From NCBI RefSeq assembly GCF_038051945.1, contig NZ_CP150302.1:2418001-2482000 (forward strand): a stretch of 64,000 nucleotides of DNA. The letters are read 5' to 3'. Below are positions 47,300 to 56,249 of this stretch, in pieces. The position numbers were made by a program, and so were the translations under genes. Under the pieces are notes generated by a model, which did no database searches, had not been told where the DNA came from, and worked only from the letters and a program-made list of their open reading frames with translations. Within the stretch, counting starts at the first letter, position 1. Every line of letters starts with the position of its first letter. Source of the stretch: Paenibacillus sp. FSL H3-0469. GTDB lineage: Bacteria > Bacillota > Bacilli > Paenibacillales > Paenibacillaceae.

Positions 47300-47715
47300 T
47301 TGGGGGAGAGGCAGGCAGAGGGGGGCACTATGGCGCTGCGCTGATCGTGCGTATTGCAATGCCGATTGGTTATGGCTTGTATTTAAGGCTCATTGCAATC
47401 TCTGCAATAGATTTGATTGAATGGCCCGCTGAACTGTGTTCTAATGTATTTCGTACACTTGAATTGCAGATTTCTGCTCAAAAACATTGCTTTTACAGAA
47501 TTCTAATGCATGAAATGCAATAGATTTACTTATAGGCACGTTTTAGCACTCATCTGCTGTACGAAATACAATAGAAAAAATCCTGCGCCACCTATCGAAC
47601 CTCCCTGCCATTCTCTTCATTTGCATAAACATCTTTAATACTATCTTCCCTGCTAAGCCTTATTTTTGCTCTCCCCCCTTCCTCTGCTATGATGGAACTG
47701 GAGGCGAATACAATC
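47300..47715. repeat. Spacer with degenerate GTACGAAATACAATAGAA-type repeats
   Basis: No gene is seen before 47716. Related motifs occur: GTACGAAATACAATAGAAA (47559), GCATGAAATGCAATAGATT (47508, 51 nt earlier), an inverted TTCTAATGTATTTCGTAC (47439), and TGCAATAGATTT (about 47403). Confidence 0.6.
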
Positions 47716-48276
47716 ATGAACATGGAGTTTATTACTATAGAAGAGTGGGATGAGGCGTGGTGGGGGCGGATGGAGCGGGTGTATCATGAAGCTTTTCCAA
47801 GTGGAGCCAAGACTAAAGGGATTCTCCGCAGTATGCTGGACCGTGGGATTGGTTACTTACATGCGGGGGTGCATCAGGGGACGGTTGTTGCGATGGCTGT
47901 TACCGGTGTAGTGGGGCAAGCTGCGGACAAGATCCTGATTATTGATTACTTGGCAGTAGATAAGCTATTGCGCGGGGAGGGTACGGGGACCTGGATGCTG
48001 GAGCAGATCAAAGCTTGGGCGGTGCAGGAACATGGCATCCGGGGAGTCATCATCGAAGCGGAATCGGGGGTTACGGCATCGCACAAGGAACGTATTCAAT
48101 TCTGGGAGCGGAACGGGTTCGTCTTGACCTCCTATGTGCATCAATATCGAATGGTACCGGAGCCTTATCAGGCGATGATACTGCCACTGGGTGGATCAGG
48201 GAATGTGCCGGATGATGGTGAAGCGCTGTTTCGGTACATTAATGCTTTCCATCGGGTGGCTTACCGGAAAGGGTAG
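47716..48276 (+). CDS. GNAT family N-acetyltransferase
   Basis: 186 aa from ATG 47716 (MNMEFITIEEWDEAWW), with GGAGG 11 nt upstream. Acetyl-CoA loop LLRGEGTGTWMLEQI, preceded by strand ILIIDYLAVD. The C-terminus FWERNGFVLTSYVHQYRM closes the fold. Substrate unknown. It is flanked on both sides by arrays of ~51-bp spaced short repeats and is not in an operon. Confidence 0.85.
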   Translation: MNMEFITIEEWDEAWWGRMERVYHEAFPSGAKTKGILRSMLDRGIGYLHAGVHQGTVVAMAVTGVVGQAADKILIIDYLAVDKLLRGEGTGTWMLEQIKAWAVQEHGIRGVIIEAESGVTASHKERIQFWERNGFVLTSYVHQYRMVPEPYQAMILPLGGSGNVPDDGEALFRYINAFHRVAYRKG

Positions 48277-48305
48277 GCTGCACTGATGCTTTACTAATGC
48301 TCTGA

Positions 48306-48479
48306 TGTTGCACATTATGCAGGAATTCTTCCGCTCCTGTGTGCTGCCGGGCCAATTGTTGCAGTTTTTGCAGGATTTATGCCAGATATTAATCATCACC
48401 GAATGGATTGTTGCAAAAAGTGCAGGATATGTGTGTTCGAGCTTGGTTTGAGCGGTGCGAGGCTGCATTTTGTGCAACA
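48306..48479. repeat. Four-unit array of TGTTGCA-N5-TGCAG(GA) at 51-52 bp spacing
   Basis: 19-bp units start at 48306, 48357 and 48409; a fourth, inverted unit spans 48461-48479. The half-sites TGTTGCA and TGCAG are conserved, while the central 5 nt vary. Spacing is 51, 52 and 52 bp. The intervening sequence is unrelated. No gene lies in 48277-48579. Confidence 0.75.
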
Positions 48480-48530
48480 ATTCGAGCCGGGCTGAGCGGG
48501 AGTCCGCTATGTAGATAGACGCGCACCACA

Positions 48531-48566
48531 AAGAAGCCGCCGCAGATTTCTCCGCAGCGGCTTCTT
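48531..48566 (-). terminator. Terminator after dapL
   Basis: AAGAAGCCGC..GCGGCTTCTT stem between the dapL stop (48580) and the repeat array. Confidence 0.8.
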
Positions 48567-48579
48567 CGTTATCTACATT

Positions 48580-49833
48580 TTAAAATTCAAATTCAACGTC
48601 GCTCAGACGTCTTTGGATTTCGGAGATGACACGCTTCTCCTCTTCCTCGCCCTTGGCGACGAAGGTGACGGAGAAACGCACGAACGCGCCGGCATCATCC
48701 CAAGGCACGGTGGAGATGAGCTTCTCGCGGATCAGGAACTGTGAGAAATCCTCGCCGGATTCGAAGCGGCGTCCGCCCTTGACGCCTTTTGGCGCGGCTA
48801 CATAGAGGAAGAAGGAGCCCTTCGGCTTCTCGGCCTTGAAGCCCAGGCTGTTCAGCGCATCCACCAGCATGTTGTGGCGGCGGGAGTATTTGGCGGCAAT
48901 CGCTTCGGTAATCTCAGGATGAGAGAGACCGAACGCGGCAGCTTTTTGAATCGCGATGAACTGGCCGGAATCATTGTTGTCCTTCACATCACTGAACGCC
49001 TTCACGATCAGCGGGTTGCCGGCCACGAAGCCGATTCTCCAACCGGTCATGTTGTAGGACTTGGACAGGGAGTGCAGCTCCACGCCGACATCCTTGGCAC
49101 CAGGTACGGACAGGAAGCTCAGCGGCTTCACGCCGTCATACGTCAATGCAGCATAAGGAGCGTCATGGATGACGACTACATCATATTTTTTGGCCCAGGC
49201 TACCACTTCAGTGAAGAACTCAGGTGTGGCACTTGCACCCGTAGGGTTGTTCGGATAGTTGAGGTAGAGCAGCTTCGCCTTGCGGGCAACCTCTTCAGGA
49301 ATGGAGTTCAGGTCAGGCAGGAAGTTGTTCTCCTTCTTCAGCTCCACGGAGTAGACTTGTCCTCCCAGATACTTGGTATGAGTACCCAGCACCGGGTAGC
49401 CCGGAATGGTCATGATCGTGATGTCACCCGGATTAATGAATACGGATGGCAGCATTGCCAGCGCAGGCTTCGAGCCAATAGAATGCACGATTTCTGTTAC
49501 AGGGTCAATTCCGTCCACCTGAAAAACTTCCTTAAGGTACACAGCCGCTGCTGCCTTAAATTCAGGAATACCGTTATCGGAGTAGCCGCGGTTCTCTTCC
49601 TTGGCCGCTTCCAGCGCAAGTCTGGACACGATGCCTTCATCTGCCATTTCGTCCGGCTCGCCGACGCCCATGTCGATCAGTTCAATGTCCGGAAAATCCT
49701 GCTTCGCCGAGGCTTTGGCGCGTTTGATTTTCTCAAATTTGTAGATGGAGGTGTCCTTGCCGTATCCTTCGCCGCCGATGCGGTCTGCAAAATTCGTCTG
49801 AATAAATGTAGCCTGATATTGTTCAATACTCAT
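48580..49833 (-). CDS. dapL: LL-diaminopimelate aminotransferase
   Basis: 417 aa, fold-type I PLP aminotransferase; PLP-binding Lys258 in SLSKSYNMTGWRIGF. N-terminal DMGVGEPDEMAD and YPNNPTGA match the LL-DAP aminotransferase group. It converts tetrahydrodipicolinate directly to LL-DAP for lysine and peptidoglycan synthesis. It lies 101 nt after the rluD-like gene, same strand. Confidence 0.9.
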   Translation of the reverse strand: MSIEQYQATFIQTNFADRIGGEGYGKDTSIYKFEKIKRAKASAKQDFPDIELIDMGVGEPDEMADEGIVSRLALEAAKEENRGYSDNGIPEFKAAAAVYLKEVFQVDGIDPVTEIVHSIGSKPALAMLPSVFINPGDITIMTIPGYPVLGTHTKYLGGQVYSVELKKENNFLPDLNSIPEEVARKAKLLYLNYPNNPTGASATPEFFTEVVAWAKKYDVVVIHDAPYAALTYDGVKPLSFLSVPGAKDVGVELHSLSKSYNMTGWRIGFVAGNPLIVKAFSDVKDNNDSGQFIAIQKAAAFGLSHPEITEAIAAKYSRRHNMLVDALNSLGFKAEKPKGSFFLYVAAPKGVKGGRRFESGEDFSQFLIREKLISTVPWDDAGAFVRFSVTFVAKGEEEEKRVISEIQRRLSDVEFEF

Positions 49834-49934
49834 AATCTTCTACTCATCTCCTGGGCCTATGTTGTGAATCTATGCTCTAAATATGACGCAAATCCGGCCG
49901 CTGTACCATGGATTTATAATCTATTGATTTGTAC

Positions 49935-50909
49935 TTATCTGCTGCGCAGCGTAAATAGAAGTTCTTCCATATCCGCCGGAATCGGCGCGCTGAACTCCTT
50001 GTATTCGCCTGTGGAAGGATGTACAAAACCCAGTACCGCTGCATGCAGGGCTTGTCCGTTCATGGTAGTTCCCTTGCTGCGCCCGTAGATTGGATCACCC
50101 ACCAGCGGATGGCCGATGAACTTCATGTGAACACGGATCTGATGCGTGCGCCCTGTCTCAAGCTGCAGCTCCAGCAGTGTGCAGTCACCAAACCGCTCCA
50201 GCACGGTAAAATGCGTCACGGAGCGCTTGCTGTTCTTCTCGGTTACGGTATACAGCTTGCGGTCATGCGGATCACGGCCGATAGGAGCATCTACGGTTCC
50301 CTTGTCATGAGACAGATTGCCGTGCACCACTGCGATATAGCGGCGGGTCACACTGTGCTCCTTAAGCTGGGCGGACAGCGAAGCATGACTGGCATCATTC
50401 TTAGCTGCCATAATCAGACCGGAGGTATCCTTGTCGATCCGGTGGACAATGCCTGGACGAATCTCGCCGTTAATGCCGGACAGATCCTTGCAATGATACA
50501 TCAGCGCATTGACCAAAGTGCCGGAGGGATGCCCCACTGCCGGATGCACAACCATGCCGCGCACCTTGTTCACCACAATCACATCGCTGTCCTCATAAGC
50601 CACTTCAATCGGAATATCCTGTGCGATCAGGTCCGTAACCTCGGGTTCCGGCACCGTAACGGTTACCTTATCGCCTTCATTCAGCTTATAGTTCGCTTTG
50701 ACCGGCGCGCCGTTGACCACGACATGGCCACTGCTGATCCATAGCTGAACCTGGGAGCGTGAAATCTCGTCTTCCATGGCCTCTGTAACGTATTTATCAA
50801 TCCGCTCCCGCGCATTGTCCTCGGCAACGATCCATTCGGTGACGTCTCTTCCTTCCTCGAGGGCGCCAGAATCCGCCAGCTCTTTGACGTCTTTGTTCAA
50901 ATCATTCAT
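49935..50909 (-). CDS. RluA/RluD-family ribosomal large-subunit pseudouridine synthase
   Basis: 324 aa, orthologue of B. subtilis YlyB by position. N-terminal S4 RNA-binding domain (RIDKYVTEAMEDEISRSQVQ), then the catalytic domain with Asp in HRIDKDTSGL and the closing GRTHQIRVHMKFIGHPLVGD. It isomerises uridines in 23S rRNA. The start overlaps the lspA stop by 8 nt. Confidence 0.94.
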   Translation of the reverse strand: MNDLNKDVKELADSGALEEGRDVTEWIVAEDNARERIDKYVTEAMEDEISRSQVQLWISSGHVVVNGAPVKANYKLNEGDKVTVTVPEPEVTDLIAQDIPIEVAYEDSDVIVVNKVRGMVVHPAVGHPSGTLVNALMYHCKDLSGINGEIRPGIVHRIDKDTSGLIMAAKNDASHASLSAQLKEHSVTRRYIAVVHGNLSHDKGTVDAPIGRDPHDRKLYTVTEKNSKRSVTHFTVLERFGDCTLLELQLETGRTHQIRVHMKFIGHPLVGDPIYGRSKGTTMNGQALHAAVLGFVHPSTGEYKEFSAPIPADMEELLFTLRSR

Positions 50910-51405
50910 TCCCTTCTTTGACTTCCTGTGATTCCTTCACCTCGGTGACTTCCTGTTCGCCCTTCACTTCCAGCAGCGTGTCCAGAATAATCAGACCCAC
51001 CCCGACCACAATACAGGAATCGGCCACGTTAAAGATCGGGAACGTATAGCTTCCGAAATTGAACATGAGGAAATCCACAACCTCACCGTTAAGAATCCGG
51101 TCCAGGAAGTTGCCGACTGCTCCGCCAAGAACAAGTGCCAGCGCGGTAGGCAGCAGCTTGCGGGTCTTGCGGGTTTTGTTCAGATACCAGACGATTCCGC
51201 ATACAACGATTACTGTAATCACAATGAAGAACCACTGCTGCCCCTCCAGAATTCCAAAGGCGGCTCCACGATTGCGGTGCGACGTAATAATGAAGAAATC
51301 CTTGATTACCGGAATTTGCTCTGCGAGCTCCAGCCGGGTGGCAATCAGATATTTGGTACCCTGGTCAATCAGAAATACAATTAGCGCAATCAGAAAGTAC
51401 ACCAC
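50902..51405 (-). CDS. lspA: Lipoprotein signal peptidase II
   Basis: About 167 aa; aspartyl protease with four membrane helices. Catalytic pair: Asn-Asp in GNFLDRILNGEVVDF and Asp in FPIFNVADSCI. RNRGAAFGIL is the third conserved box. The acidic C-terminal tail (EVTEVKESQEVKEG) is an extra. Start uncertain: GTG 51405 (GGAG 11 nt upstream) or GTG 51417. It processes the many lipoproteins, including those in this window. Confidence 0.95.
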   Translation of the reverse strand: MVYFLIALIVFLIDQGTKYLIATRLELAEQIPVIKDFFIITSHRNRGAAFGILEGQQWFFIVITVIVVCGIVWYLNKTRKTRKLLPTALALVLGGAVGNFLDRILNGEVVDFLMFNFGSYTFPIFNVADSCIVVGVGLIILDTLLEVKGEQEVTEVKESQEVKEGNE

Positions 51406-51661
51406 AGAAGTTGTCACTCCGTTCTTATTTTTCCCGCGGCTTCGCGGTACGAATACTGTATAAAGACTTGTATATTGTAGCACAGGCCTCAAGAACCCGT
51501 CTATTGCATGACCTGGCAAACCGGTTAAGGCAGGGCACTATTTGCCAGCGCTAAAAAAGGGCCCCGGAGGCCAAGCTATCCGTAGAAGCGGAAACGGTTT
51601 TGCCTTCCTTTTAAAGGACGGTACCGTTTCAGCGATTAGCTACCGAAAGGAGCTCACAGCA

Positions 51662-52390
51662 ATGAGCCATCTGACACCACAGCAGCTCTCCGGGCTGCGT
51701 ACTACTCTCCAGCAGCAGCAGGAGGATATTAAGCACAGGTTGAAGAGCAGCGGACAATACGGACTACAGGAGGCGATGCGGGACAACACTGGAGAGCTGT
51801 CCGAAATCGACAACCATCCCGGTGATGCCGCCACAGAGCTGTATAACCGTTCCATGGATATCTCCCTGCTGGAGCGCGATGAGCATGAGCTGGACGATAT
51901 TGAATCCGCCCTGCGGGCAATGGACGAAGGAACGTACGGCATCTGTATCGCCAGCGGTGAACCCATTCCTTATGAGCGGCTGGCCGCCCTTCCCTCCACC
52001 CGCTACACGAAAGAGCATGCTCCCCGCCAGAGCGCTCCATTCACCCGTCCGGCCGAGGAGGAGCTGCTGTCTCCGCCGTTTGGCCGCACCAGTCTGGATG
52101 AGCGGGATGACCAGAATGGCTTCGATGGCGAGGATGCCTGGCAGATCGTAGAGAGCTGGGGCAATTCAGATTCGCCTGCGATGGCTGAAGGCAGCAACAT
52201 CGGCTCCTACAATGATATGGAGATCGAAGCGGACGAAACCGAGGGCTTCGTGGAGCCCTGGGAGAATTTCGTAGCCACCGACATTTCCGGCAATCATCTG
52301 ATGATTATCAAGGGCAACAGCTACCGCCATTACATGGATGACGAGGAAGGCGACTACCTGCTGGACCCGACCCGAAAAGAGCGGAAGTAG
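51662..52390 (+). CDS. YteA-family sporulation protein (TraR/DksA-like)
   Basis: 242 aa from ATG 51662, with AAAGGAG 9 nt upstream. N-terminal coiled-coil with EIDNHPGDAATELYNRSMDI, then the DksA-like finger GTYGICIASGEPIPYERLAA. Only one of the four zinc cysteines remains, so zinc is probably not bound. Acidic C-terminal extension. It corresponds to ylyA, between ileS and lspA in Bacillus, but is on the opposite strand here. Confidence 0.85.
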   Translation: MSHLTPQQLSGLRTTLQQQQEDIKHRLKSSGQYGLQEAMRDNTGELSEIDNHPGDAATELYNRSMDISLLERDEHELDDIESALRAMDEGTYGICIASGEPIPYERLAALPSTRYTKEHAPRQSAPFTRPAEEELLSPPFGRTSLDERDDQNGFDGEDAWQIVESWGNSDSPAMAEGSNIGSYNDMEIEADETEGFVEPWENFVATDISGNHLMIIKGNSYRHYMDDEEGDYLLDPTRKERK

Positions 52391-52469
52391 CAGAGCTTGC
52401 ACAGCAAATAAGCACAAACCATGCCCAGCTAATGCTTGGCAATGGTTAGGAACGATCCGATGAAGAGAA

Positions 52470-52489
52470 AACCCCACCAATGTGGGGTT
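52470..52489. terminator. Bidirectional terminator
   Basis: AACCCCAC-caat-GTGGGGTT between the convergent yteA-like and DUF5665 genes, with TTATTT on plus and TTTTCTC on minus. Confidence 0.85.
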
Positions 52490-52508
52490 ATTTCAGGTTC
52501 AGCCGCAC

Positions 52509-52919
52509 TTAGAACGTCTTCAGCTCCAGCTGATGCTGGACAATCCGCACAATGTCCGCGATATAGTCGCCGATAATCGGCAGATTGAGCGCGCCCAGCA
52601 CCTGAAGCACATAAATAATCGTCGCCGCAAAAAAAGTGAATCCAAGCGCAATCCCCAGCCCCCTGGCTACTCCGGAGAGGATGTTCAGCCAGATCAGCCG
52701 GAAGGGGGAATACAGTAGCTCGGTATATTCCGAGATCCGTGACTTCTCCATCTGCTGGGCCAGACTCGTGGTCATCCGGTACAGGGCGTTCAGCTTCTCT
52801 TCCGGGGGAAGATCGGCCGGATCAACGGCTCTGTCCGTGGTTCTGATCGAAATTCTGCCCGGCTCTTCCGGCTCTTCCGGCTGCTCCGCAGGATTCTTCC
52901 CCTCTTTCCATCCCCCCAT
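52509..52919 (-). CDS. DUF5665 domain membrane protein
   Basis: 136 aa from ATG 52919, with AGGAGG 9 nt upstream. Pro/Glu-rich N-terminus (NPAEQPEEPEEPGRIS), then the DUF5665 core with a membrane-inserted hairpin: LIWLNILSGVARGLGIALGF and TFFAATIIYVLQVLGALNL. Function unknown. It lies just after the ileS terminator. Confidence 0.8.
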   Translation of the reverse strand: MGGWKEGKNPAEQPEEPEEPGRISIRTTDRAVDPADLPPEEKLNALYRMTTSLAQQMEKSRISEYTELLYSPFRLIWLNILSGVARGLGIALGFTFFAATIIYVLQVLGALNLPIIGDYIADIVRIVQHQLELKTF

Positions 52920-52958
52920 GCCCCTGCACCTCCTGTTGTCTATACGCCGCAAAACAAA

Positions 52959-53001
52959 CGAGCCCGGTCAAAGAGAATTCTCTCTTTAAGCACAGGGCTC
53001 G
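52959..53001 (-). terminator. Terminator after ileS
   Basis: CGAGCCC..GGGCTCG with an inner AAAGAGA-attc-TCTCTTT stem, followed on minus by TTTGTTTTG. Confidence 0.8.
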
Positions 53002-53095
53002 TCATTTGCATTCTAACCCGTGGAAACTTTTCCTTTGCGGCTAGTATATGCCATACAGGGACAAGTAATACAGGTAATGCGCGGCCGCTCCAGAG

Positions 53096-56000
53096 TTAAG
53101 CGCCGATATGAATACCGAAGCTCTTGCCGCCGGCATCCACTGTCTCATAGGTATAATCTCCGTCAAAATCCACCGTAGTCAACAGTACATTCTCACGCAG
53201 CACATGCTCGAATGCGGTCACCGCCGCCTTCAGCTCGTCATCGACATGCAGGGTCAGGGCAATGCGCTTGTCAATCGGCAGATCCAGACGTTTACGGTAA
53301 TCCTGCACAGCACGTACGACTTCGCGCACCCAGCCTTCCTGTACCAGCTCCGGTGTGATTTCTGTGTTCAAGGCCACTGTCAGTCCATAGCCGGAAGCGG
53401 AAGCAAAGCCAGGTTTGGCCTGCTTCTCAACCAGCAGCTCCTCGGACGTAATCTGCAGCTCTTCTCCGTCCGGTGACACGATGGCGATAACGCCTTCTTG
53501 TACCGCTTTGCGGGTAGCGTCACTGTCCATCGCTTTGAGGAAGCCTTGCAGGAAGCCGACGCTCTTGCCGTATTTCTTGCCTGCCACCTTCAGGTTCAGC
53601 TTCAGGGTGAAGTCTACGAAGCCGCTGTCGCTGTGCTCGATGACGATATTTTTGACGTTGATCTCTTCTTTGATCAGCTCTTCATAATCCGCCACGTTAA
53701 AGTTGTCAGGCGTGGACGCAATCAGCTCAGACAACGGCTGGCGGTTCTTGATGCCGCTCTCGTTGCGGACGTTACGGGCCAGCTCAACGATGCCGCGGGC
53801 GTACTCCATATCTTTTTCCAGGGCAAGGTCGATCAGGTTCTCGTCCGCTGCCGGATAGTCTGCCAGATGTACACTCTCTCCGCCGCCCAGGTTCGTGAAG
53901 ATATCCTCGGACAGCATCGGGGTAAATGGAGCCATCAGCTTGGCTGTGGTTAACAGGACATGCGTAAGGGTGCGGTAAGCATCCAGCTTCTCTTCGCCCA
54001 GCCCGCTGCCCCAGAACCGGTCACGGGAACGGCGGATGTACCAGTTGCTCAGCTCATCCACGAAATTCTCAATGGCCTTGGAGGTGTTCACGAAGTCATT
54101 CACGGCCAGCCCTTTATCCACCAGCACGATCAGGCTGTTCAGACGGGACAGAATCCAGCGGTCGAGCTTATGCTCAGATACCTTGAACGGGTGATCCGCA
54201 GGATCATAGCCGTCGATTCCGGCATACAGCGTAAGGAAAGCATGCGTGTTCACCAGAGTGTCCACTACCTTGGACTTCGTCTCCCCGACCAGCCCCCGCG
54301 AGAACCGCTTGTTGTTCCACGGCGCACTGTCAGACAGAATGGCCCAGCGGAAGGCATCCGTGCCGTATTCGTTCATGATCTCCCATGGGTCAATGACATT
54401 GCCTTTGGATTTGGACATCTTTTGGCCGTTCTCATCGAAAATATGTCCGTGGGCGATAACCGCCTTGTATGGTGCCTTACCCGTGAACAGGGTCGATACC
54501 GCCAGCAGGCTGTAGAACCAGCCGCGCGTCTGGTCGATCCCTTCGCAGATCATATCCGCCGGATACTGGTCCTCGAACCGGTCTTGATTCTCGAACGGAT
54601 AATGACTCTGGGCGAACGGCATCGAGCCGCTGTCGAACCAGACGTCGATCACTTCCGGGGTGCGGACCATGACGGCACCTTCGCTGAACGGGCTGCGCAG
54701 CTGGATATTATCCACGTACGGCTTATGCAGCTCGATATCTTCAGCGACCTCGCCGACGGCCATCGCTCTCAGCTCGGCGATGCTGTGCGGCGCAAATTCC
54801 TTGCCGGTCTCCTGGCAGACCCATACGTTAAGCGGCGTCCCCCAGTAGCGGTTACGGCTGATATTCCAGTCCACCAGCTCCTCCAGGAACTTGCCGAAGC
54901 GGCCTTCGCGCACATGGTCCGGGTACCAATCTACACTGTTATTGTTGGCAATCAGCTGATCCTTGATCGCTGTTGTCTGGATGAACCAGCTGTCTGTTGC
55001 ATAATAGAGCAGCGGGGTGTCGCAGCGCCAGCAGAACGGATAACTGTGCTCGTATTTCTCCTTGTGGTAGAGCAGTCCGCGTTCAGACAGCACCTTCACG
55101 ATATCCAGGTCACAATCCTTCACGAACCGTCCGGCAAAATCACTCACTACATCCGTGTATTTCCCGGAAGCATCTACTACATTCACGAAGCTGATCCCAT
55201 TCTCGCGGCAGCTCTTATAGTCGTCTTCCCCGTGTGCCGGAGCCATATGTACGATCCCGGTACCGCTGGAATCTGTTACAAAAGAGGCTCCGACAATCAC
55301 ATTATGCTTCTCCGCCTTGATATAACCGAACGGCGGTGTATAGCTCTGGCCGATAAAGTCAGCGCCAGTGTGTGTAGACAGGATGGTGTACTCACCCTTC
55401 AGCACTTCGTCCACCAGGTTCTTCGCCAGTACATACACACCGTCTTCCTGCTGCGCACGCACATATTCCATAGCCGGATTCATCGCCAGCGCCATATGCG
55501 CCGGAAGCGTCCAAGGCGTGGTCGTCCAAGCCAGCACATAGTCGCCGCTGCCGTCCAGCTTGAACTTGGCGGTAGCACTCAGATCCTTAACGGTCTTATA
55601 CCCCTGGGCAACTTCATGGGAGCTGAGGGTCGTCTGGCAGCTCGGGCAGTAAGGGCTAACGCGGTGACCGCGGTACATCAGGCCTTTCTCATGAACCGTA
55701 GCCAGGATGTTCCACACGCTCTCAATATACGTATTATCCAGCGTTACATATGGATGATCCAGATCGGTCCAGTAGCCGATCGCTTCTGTGAATTCCCGCC
55801 ACTGCTTCTCATAGCCGAAGACACTTTCCTTACATTCCTTGATGAACTTCTCGACGCCGTATTCTTCGATATCCTGCTTGCCGGAGATGCCGAGCTTCTT
55901 CTGCACCCCGAGCTCTACCGGCAGGCCGTGCGTATCCCAGCCCGCTTTGCGGATGACGCGGAAGCCCTTCATGGTCTGGTAGCGGCCGATAAAATCCTTG

Positions 56001-56188
56001 ATGACCCGGCCCAGCACGTGCCCGATATGCGGCACTCCGTTCGCCGTCGGCGGCCCTTCGTAGAATACGTAGTTCGGGCGTCCCTCGCGGTTCTCCATCG
56101 AGCGGCGGAACGTGTCCTCCTCGCTCCACTTTTTCAAGATCCGGACATCTCTGGCCCGGGCTTTTTCTTTGACGTCTACCTTATGCAT
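53096..56188 (-). CDS. ileS: Isoleucyl-tRNA synthetase, long (IleRS2-like) type
   Basis: 1030 aa from ATG 56188, with AAGGGA 9 nt upstream; a TTG at 56197 is in frame. Class I motifs: GVPHIGH (His54-His57) and KMSKS (from Lys590). Editing domain (TTTPWTLPAHMALA), C-terminal anticodon domain without the usual zinc cysteines at the end. Length and N-terminus (KKWSEEDTFRRSMENREGRP) match the eukaryote-like IleRS2 group rather than the ~920-aa Bacillus IleS1. Group members are often mupirocin-resistant. Preceded by a T-box leader. Confidence 0.95.
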   Translation of the reverse strand: MHKVDVKEKARARDVRILKKWSEEDTFRRSMENREGRPNYVFYEGPPTANGVPHIGHVLGRVIKDFIGRYQTMKGFRVIRKAGWDTHGLPVELGVQKKLGISGKQDIEEYGVEKFIKECKESVFGYEKQWREFTEAIGYWTDLDHPYVTLDNTYIESVWNILATVHEKGLMYRGHRVSPYCPSCQTTLSSHEVAQGYKTVKDLSATAKFKLDGSGDYVLAWTTTPWTLPAHMALAMNPAMEYVRAQQEDGVYVLAKNLVDEVLKGEYTILSTHTGADFIGQSYTPPFGYIKAEKHNVIVGASFVTDSSGTGIVHMAPAHGEDDYKSCRENGISFVNVVDASGKYTDVVSDFAGRFVKDCDLDIVKVLSERGLLYHKEKYEHSYPFCWRCDTPLLYYATDSWFIQTTAIKDQLIANNNSVDWYPDHVREGRFGKFLEELVDWNISRNRYWGTPLNVWVCQETGKEFAPHSIAELRAMAVGEVAEDIELHKPYVDNIQLRSPFSEGAVMVRTPEVIDVWFDSGSMPFAQSHYPFENQDRFEDQYPADMICEGIDQTRGWFYSLLAVSTLFTGKAPYKAVIAHGHIFDENGQKMSKSKGNVIDPWEIMNEYGTDAFRWAILSDSAPWNNKRFSRGLVGETKSKVVDTLVNTHAFLTLYAGIDGYDPADHPFKVSEHKLDRWILSRLNSLIVLVDKGLAVNDFVNTSKAIENFVDELSNWYIRRSRDRFWGSGLGEEKLDAYRTLTHVLLTTAKLMAPFTPMLSEDIFTNLGGGESVHLADYPAADENLIDLALEKDMEYARGIVELARNVRNESGIKNRQPLSELIASTPDNFNVADYEELIKEEINVKNIVIEHSDSGFVDFTLKLNLKVAGKKYGKSVGFLQGFLKAMDSDATRKAVQEGVIAIVSPDGEELQITSEELLVEKQAKPGFASASGYGLTVALNTEITPELVQEGWVREVVRAVQDYRKRLDLPIDKRIALTLHVDDELKAAVTAFEHVLRENVLLTTVDFDGDYTYETVDAGGKSFGIHIGA

Positions 56189-56249
56189 GATGGTCAATCC
56201 CTTCGTTTAGAAAATATTTCAAAACCTTCAACCTTTTATAAAAGCTTTT

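Noticed and set aside
48306..48479. CRISPR array
   Set aside because: Repeats are only 19 bp, degenerate in the centre, few in number, and one is inverted. No cas genes are in the window.
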